This document shows positions 54,516 to 61,268 of a stretch of DNA of 64,000 bases, one piece after another. Position 1 is the first letter of the stretch, and each line of letters opens with the position of its first letter. The notes below the pieces were generated by a model. It searched no databases. It saw only the letters and a list, made by a program, of their open reading frames with translations, and had not been told where the DNA came from. Made by a program: the position numbers and the translations under genes. The DNA is from Flectonema sp. DT1601 (taxonomy: Eukaryota; Euglenozoa; Diplonemea; Diplonemida; Diplonemidae): the NCBI GenBank assembly GCA_964019425.1, contig OZ025784.1, positions 992,001 through 1,056,000 on the forward strand, in the 5' to 3' direction.

Positions 54516-54800
54516 TTAGACATGCATATCCATTGAGCATCTCATGTGGCGTCTTAAATTGGTATTTCCATGGCAATTGGGGTCTTCTGATCTTCCATCG
54601 CAGTGTCTGACTTCTCCGACAAGCTCCTGATGACCTTTTCCGATCGTTGCTCCGATTCCCCAAATAGATGGCTCTGACACACTGCTGTTAGTTCTCCATC
54701 TTGGAACAGCACCAGGAACACCTCTCAAGATTTTAGTAATGCGAATCATTTGATTTATGAAAAGGGGAGTTATCTGTTGAACATAGAAATCACATCTCAC
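54516..54800 (-). pseudogene. class 3 lipase C-terminal fragment
   Basis: A ~94-codon frame. The core reads IRITKILRGVPGAVPRW, then ELVGEVRHCDGRSEDPNC, then a His ~8 residues on. In class 3 lipases the end of the enzyme has RVTxxxDxVPRxP, then a Cys-bearing GSEDPxC segment, then the catalytic His. The N-terminal half with the GxSxG nucleophile is not found upstream, where the 140-bp gap to the next gene holds no room for it. I read it as a relict or a lone 3' exon. The acceptor-like GTGATTAG upstream leaves the exon option open. Confidence 0.5.
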
Positions 54801-54962
54801 ACCACAAACTAATCACTTTGTATCAGTTAGATTATAATAATCGACAAAAAAAACATCACGTGGCAAAGTGAAAGCTAAGACACTCGCGATAGAATACAAA
54901 ACATAATAATAAATAAAAAAAAAAGTGATCAAAATCTAAATAAAGAAAGATAACGGTGGACC

Positions 54963-55334
54963 TTAAAAGTTATAATTGAGTGGAGAAGCATTGGGCTGAT
55001 TGTAGTTTGTTGTCATTCCGTAGTATTGATCAACAATTCTCTCGTCTACGTCGTCATCGATATCTCTAATGAGAAGAGCTTTTTCTTTTCTAAAGAATAA
55101 TCTTGCTAAAGAAACAACAATCAATATGACGAATGCAGCTCCGACGACGATTCCGACGATCGCACCCGCCGGAAGTCCATCGTAATCTGGAGCCATTGTA
55201 ATCGGTTCACGAGAAGGCGTTATTGTTTCAGGTAACGGCGTCGATCCCGACGGTGACGGTGTAGACACTGGTGACGGCGTCGACACCTGTCCACTTACAA
55301 CACACATCAGTAAGAATATCATAAAACATCTCAT
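54963..55334 (-). CDS. small type I membrane protein with Ser/Pro/Thr stalk
   Basis: About 123 residues. The signal peptide is MRCFMIFLLMCVVSGQ, similar in style to that of the CAP protein 10 kb away. A ~40-residue Ser/Pro/Thr stalk follows (SPVSTPSPSGST), likely O-glycosylated, then a Gly/Val-rich TM (AGAIVGIVVGAAFVILIVV) and a ~45-residue cytosolic tail with acidic cluster and a YYGM/NYNF-type Tyr end that could be a sorting motif. An in-frame ATG lies 8 codons upstream, but the AACAACAG acceptor between them favours 55,334. Function unknown. Confidence 0.75.
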   Translation of the reverse strand: MRCFMIFLLMCVVSGQVSTPSPVSTPSPSGSTPLPETITPSREPITMAPDYDGLPAGAIVGIVVGAAFVILIVVSLARLFFRKEKALLIRDIDDDVDERIVDQYYGMTTNYNQPNASPLNYNF

Positions 55335-55716
55335 CTCAATTTCTGTTGTTCTTTTCATTTCATCTTATTCTTGTTGTTTGCTGCTTGCTGGAAAGAAAAA
55401 AAAAAAGGAAAAATCTCATCCGACCATCTCATAAATTACAAACAAAAAAGTGATGATTCACAAACAAAACGACCACACACAGAGATACCTACATTGGTTA
55501 AATAAGGCATTCACTTTGGGGAGAAACCGGCCGTCATTTTAAAAAAAAAAAAAAAAAAAAAAGACAACGTTTTTTTTTTTTTGCTATCTGGTTGTTGTTA
55601 ACTGTGATACCCAATCGTATAAAATTTAGACCTGGATAAATCAAAGCACACAATAAAACAGCAACATTTTTTTTGGGGAGAAAGAGAGAGAGAGAGACAG
55701 AGAGAGAAAGAGAGAA
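55335..55716. other. intergenic spacer with GA repeat
   Basis: A purine (GA)n-type tract lies at 55,681-55,714, right after the stop side of cobQ. An A-run at 55,540 is followed by a T-run at 55,570, forming a possible A/T hairpin. No gene seen. Confidence 0.55.
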
Positions 55717-57303
55717 TTACTTCTTTGTTAGTGACAATAGCTTTTCAATACTGCTATCACCCATAGCCTTAATAAAGTGATCTGATAAGGCAGTGTACGG
55801 ATCTTTCTCTTCGATTTCAGTTGCAGCCTTCCCCGTCATGTGAGAGAACATTACATCAGCATTACCGTGATCGAATAACCCATGAAGGTAGGTACCAATA
55901 ATTGGTATTGAGTTCACGCTGTTGTCAGAAGCTTCGACTTGACATCCATCAACACCTTCACTTTTAGTGATAATCGGGGTTTGGTTATCTCCAGTTGTTC
56001 TTCCAACGTGGATTTCATATCCTTTTAGAGGAGTGTTTTTTGGTAATAAAATATTGGTATCCCATGTGGCTGTTACTTTCTTCAGTTCTTTTTGTTTTGT
56101 CATTTCTGTGATCATCGGAAGTAGTTGTAGTCCGTTTACAGGTATTGATGTACCTGACGTTGAGTCGACTGAGAAAGGATCGCTGATAGTCTGACCAAGG
56201 ATTTGATAGCCTCCACATATTCCCAGAAGTATTCCCTTTTTGTCAGGTCTTGTTACGTAATCTTTAATACTTTTTGACCATTTCTCTTTCATCCATTGCA
56301 AGTCTGCGATCACACTTTTTGAACCTGGTATTATCACTAATGAATACAATGACAAGTCTCTTGGTGTTCTCAACCAGTCTAGTGTAATATCTTTGTGTGC
56401 TTCGAGTGGTGCGAAATCAGTATGGTTTGCTACCCTAGGAAGAAGGATGACAGCGACACTAAAAGTTTCATCATCGTCATTAGAACTCATAACTGGATCA
56501 ACTCGTGAGGATCGATAAAGAGCATCTTCAGAAGGAAGAACACAACGGGAGTTATCATCGTACATGTCGAGGGGATCAAAGTATGGGATCACTCCCAGGA
56601 TTGGAATGTTGGTTTTATTTTCAATCCAAAGACGACCATCATCAAACAGAGTTGGATCACCACGAAACTTATTCACAATTATTCCCTTTACCATTGACCG
56701 CTCTGGTTCTTCTAAGCAATGAAGTGTTCCAATGACTTGAGCGAAGACACCTCCCTTTTCGATGTCACAGACGAGGATGACTGCTGCGTTTGACTGACGA
56801 GCTGTTTCAAAATTCACAAAATCTCTATCACGAAGATTAACTTCAGCACAACTTCCAGCGCCTTCAATTACAACAACTTCATGTTTTTGCATTAAACGTT
56901 GAAGGGAGTCTCGGGAGGCAATTCGGAGAGGATTTTGAGCATCTCCATTTCTCTGCCAGAGTTTTTTCGCTTCAAAATTTCCCAAAGCGATTCCATTAAC
57001 AACAACTTGTGATGACCTATCTGATGATGGCTTTAACAACACGGGATTCATATCAGTTTCTGGTTCTACTCGACAGGCCTCAGCCTGCACTATCTGAGCT
57101 CTTCCAATCTCACCAGCCCTTCCTGATTCTGGTTCAGTACTGATGGTTACAACTCCAGCGTTGTTGCTCATGTTTTGGGCTTTGAACGGAGCAACTCGAA
57201 TGTTATTACGAGACAAGATTCGACCAATTGCCGCGGCGACAGTACTTTTACCGACATCTGATGCGGTGCCGAAGATACAAATAGCCGTACCCTGTGTCGT
57301 CAT
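55717..57303 (-). CDS. cobQ: cobyric acid synthase (CobQ-type)
   Basis: 528 residues, intronless. It amidates adenosylcobyrinic acid a,c-diamide at four side chains to give adenosylcobyric acid, using ATP and glutamine. P-loop GTASDVGKST is at 12-21. KAQNMSNNAG, GEIGRAQIVQAEA, MNPVLLKPSSDRSSQ, VVIEGAGSCAEVNLRDRDFV and DIEKGGVFAQVIGT are textbook CobQ blocks. The glutaminase part has ICGGYQILG (Cys363) and YLHGLFD (His474), plus GYEIHVGRT. Length fits bacterial CobQ (~490-520). No signal or transit peptide is visible. Gene neighbours are eukaryotic and on the same strand with small gaps. Eukaryotes do not make cobalamin de novo, so this is probably a transferred gene. Motifs all look intact. 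Confidence 0.96.
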   Translation of the reverse strand: MTTQGTAICIFGTASDVGKSTVAAAIGRILSRNNIRVAPFKAQNMSNNAGVVTISTEPESGRAGEIGRAQIVQAEACRVEPETDMNPVLLKPSSDRSSQVVVNGIALGNFEAKKLWQRNGDAQNPLRIASRDSLQRLMQKHEVVVIEGAGSCAEVNLRDRDFVNFETARQSNAAVILVCDIEKGGVFAQVIGTLHCLEEPERSMVKGIIVNKFRGDPTLFDDGRLWIENKTNIPILGVIPYFDPLDMYDDNSRCVLPSEDALYRSSRVDPVMSSNDDDETFSVAVILLPRVANHTDFAPLEAHKDITLDWLRTPRDLSLYSLVIIPGSKSVIADLQWMKEKWSKSIKDYVTRPDKKGILLGICGGYQILGQTISDPFSVDSTSGTSIPVNGLQLLPMITEMTKQKELKKVTATWDTNILLPKNTPLKGYEIHVGRTTGDNQTPIITKSEGVDGCQVEASDNSVNSIPIIGTYLHGLFDHGNADVMFSHMTGKAATEIEEKDPYTALSDHFIKAMGDSSIEKLLSLTKK

Positions 57304-57430
57304 ATTTGTTGATAGATGAGAGATTTCAACTACCCTTATCAATTACTTCTGTTGAAGAGAATACGTAATTATTAAAAAAGAGAAGTTTTTAAAATGAAGT
57401 GAAAATATCTAACAAATAAGTTGGTCTATT

Positions 57431-58642
57431 TCAGTCTATAATTATTATTTCAGGTTGCTTTTTACTCTTTTGAAATGCGCTTGTGATCGTGGGTTGATCA
57501 GATTTTATTTTTTTTACAATTTTATTGCCGCTCTTCTTCTTTGGGCTGACACTTCGAGTTTTTTTTTCTTTTGGTGGAGGAGGTCGCATATTCCATGGAG
57601 ATGCCTTTGCGATTTCTTGATCAATAATTGGATAGATGACGTTCCACATTTGTTCTCCTTCGGTTGGGTTTCCGCTTCCAACACGACCAAGACTTCGACC
57701 TGATGGAGTGACAACAGGTTTATTAATATAAACCCCCGATCGATATTTCCACCAAAGTGATTTAATCATACTCGGTGTAGCAAACGATAAACCCTGAGAC
57801 TGGCATTCAGCAGCAGTTTTAGAAACAAGAAATCCGAGACAATGAAAGTCGACTGCTTCGTGTAATTGATAAGCAGGTTGTAGAGAATACGGTATTTCTG
57901 ATATGTGTGATTTCATTGTAGTGTCTGACGGATTTAATTTTTGTTGAGAATAAAACATTTCAGTGTACTGCTGAGCGTACCTCACACTGCTGTCAATTAA
58001 CTTCATGTCACCGGGCATTCCTCCGTAGCTTTTTCTAATCTTCAACATTTTTATAACGAAGTCAGCTTCAGATTTGGGTTTAGTTTTCTTTAACCTAATC
58101 TGTCTATTTATTGGTTCATAGCACATTCTGGAACTCATGTCTGCTATTTCTCCAATGTATTGCAATAGAAGAAGTTGAGTTGATTGGTGGAGACTGTATC
58201 CTTTTGATACAGCCATCATACACCAGGTACTTAAAGCAATTAGTTGTGGATGAAGAAGTGAGTCTTCGATGTTTATTATTGATATCCTTCTAAGAAATTG
58301 CAACAGACTGTCACGGCTTTGTAGTAGCATTTGTTGTGATAGCGCTACAGCGTGATCGCTTAGTCGTCTTCGAACTGCTTTTTGAATTCCACTTTTTAAT
58401 AAAGGGATGCTATACTCTCTTGAGACTCCAACGCCACATCCAATAACGTTACCACCTGAAGTCAGGTCTGAGGATAGTATTATTTTATCGGCATCTCCCT
58501 CTTCTCCTCCTCTTATCTGAATTCCGTCTTCACACCTCCATTCCTTTCCTTGTTTGTTTTCAGAGCATATTTCAACTTTATTATTTGTTAATAGTTTTAA
58601 ATGCATCGCTGCTAGATTAGGAATCGTTTTTGACAACATCAT
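57431..58642 (-). CDS. hypothetical protein with PIP-like C-terminus
   Basis: 403 residues from a double ATG at 58,642, 10 nt after CTCCACACAG. Residues ~60-230 are mostly helical. IRRISIINIEDSLLHPQL resembles the collar-helix region of clamp-loader-type ATPases such as MgsA/WRNIP1, but no Walker motifs are present. The basic tail (KEKKTRSVSPKKKSGNK) is followed by QPTITSAFQKSK near the end, similar to a PCNA-interacting peptide (Q-x-x-I-x-x-A-F). A DNA-associated role is a hint from the tail only. I do not recognise the family. Confidence 0.6.
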   Translation of the reverse strand: MMLSKTIPNLAAMHLKLLTNNKVEICSENKQGKEWRCEDGIQIRGGEEGDADKIILSSDLTSGGNVIGCGVGVSREYSIPLLKSGIQKAVRRRLSDHAVALSQQMLLQSRDSLLQFLRRISIINIEDSLLHPQLIALSTWCMMAVSKGYSLHQSTQLLLLQYIGEIADMSSRMCYEPINRQIRLKKTKPKSEADFVIKMLKIRKSYGGMPGDMKLIDSSVRYAQQYTEMFYSQQKLNPSDTTMKSHISEIPYSLQPAYQLHEAVDFHCLGFLVSKTAAECQSQGLSFATPSMIKSLWWKYRSGVYINKPVVTPSGRSLGRVGSGNPTEGEQMWNVIYPIIDQEIAKASPWNMRPPPPKEKKTRSVSPKKKSGNKIVKKIKSDQPTITSAFQKSKKQPEIIIID

Positions 58643-58934
58643 TATGGATGTGCTGTGTGGAGTGAATGTTATTGAAAAGTTATTTTTTTTTTTTTTTCCC
58701 TCATTCAAATCACAATAGACACAACAACGTCTCTGACTAAACCCAACACGACAGTACCATGAATAAAAAGTGTTGAGTTTTTTTTTTTTTTTTTGTCAAA
58801 ATTAGCCCCTCAAGTACCAAAATAACATTGGGAGGGGTTGCGGTATGGAAGCCTCTCTCTCTCTCTCTCCTCGTTCTTAGTTTTTTAAAAAAAACGATAA
58901 CAGGTTAGATAAATACCGAAGGGATAAGAAATAT

Positions 58935-59411
58935 TTAAACCCTCTTAAACTCAAAAGCTAATTCTTGAATTGAAACTGACGCTGCCGCTTCATCATCGTA
59001 GTCGAACCACTCACCGTCATCAAATTCGATTTCGTCAAATTTTGTTTTTTCATTTACTCCGTATGCGATCCAATCATCTGCTGCCATTGACCAACTGACA
59101 GGTTCAAGATCTCTGCATTCGAAGGTACAAACTGGTGCAAACTTACCAGCCATATCAGATGTGTATGAGAAGTCTTTTGTGAAATCCATCTTTATTGTAC
59201 CGTGTCTTTTATCACCAACTTTTACTAAGACGTTGCATGTTCCTCTCGATCCTGGTATTTCTAATTCTTCTTCGTTGCTTACCCATAAATTCTTATAAGG
59301 TTCTCCAGAACTAGGATGTTGACAGTCTATGTTAAAACGGTAGTCAGTTGGAATTGTTATCTTATCGATTCCCTCGAGTTGAGATTTAAATCTAAGCTGA
59401 AATTTAGGCAT
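58935..59411 (-). CDS. CZIB / DUF866 family protein lacking its zinc cysteines
   Basis: 158 residues, the usual size of the CXXC motif-containing zinc-binding (C1orf123) family. The end matches the family: CTFECRDLEPVSW, IEFDDGEWFDYDDEAAASVS and IQELAFEFKRV. The fold starts FQLRFKSQLEGIDKI. In the family two CXXC pairs hold zinc. Here the first is reduced to one Cys in DCQHPSSGE, and the second pair region (KVGDKRHGTIKM) has none. The protein therefore probably does not bind zinc in the standard way. Exact function of the family is not well known. Confidence 0.88.
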   Translation of the reverse strand: MPKFQLRFKSQLEGIDKITIPTDYRFNIDCQHPSSGEPYKNLWVSNEEELEIPGSRGTCNVLVKVGDKRHGTIKMDFTKDFSYTSDMAGKFAPVCTFECRDLEPVSWSMAADDWIAYGVNEKTKFDEIEFDDGEWFDYDDEAAASVSIQELAFEFKRV

Positions 59412-59668
59412 TTTTTTGCTTTTTTTTTTTGTTGATTAACTTTTTGACTGTTTTCGAAAAATAGTTATTCAACACAAGATAGCTCTGTCAAAACTATTCA
59501 GACTGGTCACTTTGAACACCAGACGGAATCTTGTGCCTGACAATAAAATTATGACATAAAAGAAATAACGGAACGGATATCAATCCGAATATATCCCTAC
59601 GTCGGTACACAATAAAAAAAAAAAAAAAAAAAAAATCAAAACCTACTGTTGTTGTCTTTATTAGGATA

Positions 59669-59998
59669 CTACTCGTCCCATCCTTTCTTTTTTTCTTCCT
59701 TGTAAAGCTCTGCATCATCAGGTAGAGTTCCACCGTATTTATAATACATATTTACCTGCATATATAATATTATTGCTAACATAACCCAAGTAGCTGGATG
59801 CATTATCGTCAGCTGTCTCTCTGGTGCAGCAATCTTCCAAAGTTCACTGTCAGCTCTCGCTTTATTAGCCATCCTTAGAACTTCCTCTTTAGAAAGTTCT
59901 TCTTCCTCACTCTTCTTTATTTCTGTTGATTGTTTTTTGTTGCAATATGTCCGGCAGGACATTCTTACTAATCCTGTTTGTGATACTCTCCGTAACAT
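59669..59998 (-). CDS. small one-TM protein, probable mitochondrial
   Basis: 109 residues. The Arg/Ser-rich start (MLRRVSQTGLVRMSCRTYC) has no acidic residue in 22, fitting a mitochondrial targeting peptide. A charged segment (~23-60) precedes one TM (TWVMLAIILYMQVNMYY, ~71-88) and a short acidic tail. The layout resembles small accessory subunits of respiratory complexes, but no family is recognised. It is one of three small genes packed between CZIB and the LRR gene. Confidence 0.65.
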   Translation of the reverse strand: MLRRVSQTGLVRMSCRTYCNKKQSTEIKKSEEEELSKEEVLRMANKARADSELWKIAAPERQLTIMHPATWVMLAIILYMQVNMYYKYGGTLPDDAELYKEEKKKGWDE

Positions 59999-60569
59999 GT
60001 TATGTTGATGTGTGTGTGTTGCTTAATTATTACTGAAAAAATAATATAATGTTAGAAACGGTCGCTCTTTTAACAAATATTTTTTTGGGGGCCGAAATGG
60101 ACAGCAAAAAAAAAAAAAAGGCAAATTTCACTTTTTACTTTTACTCACTCACACTTTTATTTTGTTTGTGCGCAACTGGGTACAAAATCCTAATAAAAAA
60201 AAAAAAAAAAAAAAACTGTCCATTTCGGAAGCTTTTGCGTTGATATCTGATATTTCACTTTTTATGTGAAATTATACTTTTCCCAATCTTTTTTTTTTCA
60301 TGAGTTGAACCGCCTGCTTTTTGATCATATTTTTTAACATCTGTTTTTTTGTAATAATTGAAAATAATAACAACTAAGCTAAACTTTTAACAAGATTCAT
60401 ACTAAAAAAAAAAAAAAAGGGGGGGGACGTACAATATTTAAATAATAATAATAAGGGAATAATAATACACTTACAGCAATAACAAAAAAAAAAAAAAGAA
60501 AAATCGATCGCATGGATGGATCAAAATCTAACAAAAAAACAAAAAGCAAAAAAAAATCGAATTTAAATA
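59999..60569. other. intergenic with a MITE-like inverted repeat
   Basis: No coding sequence is supported. A 137-bp unit with 13-bp terminal inverted repeats lies at 60,092-60,228. A-runs lie at ~60,105, 60,195, 60,404 and 60,484. Confidence 0.5.
60092..60228. repeat. 137-bp unit with 13-bp inverted ends
   Basis: CCGAAATGGACAG (60,092-60,104) and CTGTCCATTTCGG (60,216-60,228) are perfect inverted copies. The inside has A-runs of 13 and ~21 directly next to both ends. No target-site duplication is clear, so a simple hairpin cannot be ruled out. Confidence 0.6.
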
Positions 60570-60932
60570 CTACTTTGACCATCGAATGTTTTGATAAGGT
60601 TGATAAAGACTACTTCGGGGTACAGATCTTCTCCCCCTTAGAGTTCCTATGACGTCATCAATTGCATTAACTGCATCAGCTACTGGATCACCCAATTGAC
60701 GCGAAGGGGTACCTACTCTTATTGGAGATGATATGGCAGCAGTCATGTAATTTACAGGACTTCCCATTGCAACAGGAGGAGGAGGAAGAGGAGGCGCTAT
60801 TCTCTCTGGGCTCTTCGGTGGATTGTTAACCATATGCTGAAGCGTTACTAATATATCCTGGACTGCTCCTGACAATCCGTCAAGTTCCAGTTTTAACGTC
60901 GAAACGTCTTCTCTGAGTGCGATTTGAGACAT
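60570..60932 (-). CDS. small Pro-rich coiled-coil protein
   Basis: About 120 residues from the ATG at 60,932. Residues 1-40 are amphipathic (DVSTLKLELDGLSGAVQDIL), a likely coiled coil. PPLPPPP follows at ~50, and GRRSVPRSSLY closes a basic C-terminus. No TM or known family. The in-frame upstream ATG lies in an A-rich leader and is less likely. Confidence 0.55.
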   Translation of the reverse strand: MSQIALREDVSTLKLELDGLSGAVQDILVTLQHMVNNPPKSPERIAPPLPPPPVAMGSPVNYMTAAISSPIRVGTPSRQLGDPVADAVNAIDDVIGTLRGRRSVPRSSLYQPYQNIRWSK

Positions 60933-61268
60933 TTTTCTTATTCTTTGTTTTATATGTTTATAATCTGTTTTGAAAAAAAAATACATTTTGTAGACTGAAC
61001 TATTATTCTGAGTGACGATCCCTAACTGATGTGGCCGTAATCACATTCACAAATAATTATTTTTTTGTAGTTGTTTCAGCTGTTGGAGAAAGGAAAAAAA
61101 ATGAGAATTAAAACTATCAAATATACAAAAGAAAAGAGAGTGAGAAAAAAAAGAAAACGTTCGTATTAGTAAAAGGAAAGAGAAAACACACCCAATGTTT
61201 GCATATAAATATTAGATAGCGCACCGCTCCATGACCTTAATATTCTGATTAACAAAAAACAGATGTAA
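60933..61268. other. intergenic spacer
   Basis: No gene seen. A-rich sequence at 61,097-61,160 leads from the end of the LRR gene. Confidence 0.5.

Noticed and set aside
55717..57303. Bacterial contamination as the source of cobQ
   Set aside because: Neighbouring eukaryotic genes lie on the same strand within 0.1-0.4 kb on both sides and no join is visible, though only long reads can settle it.
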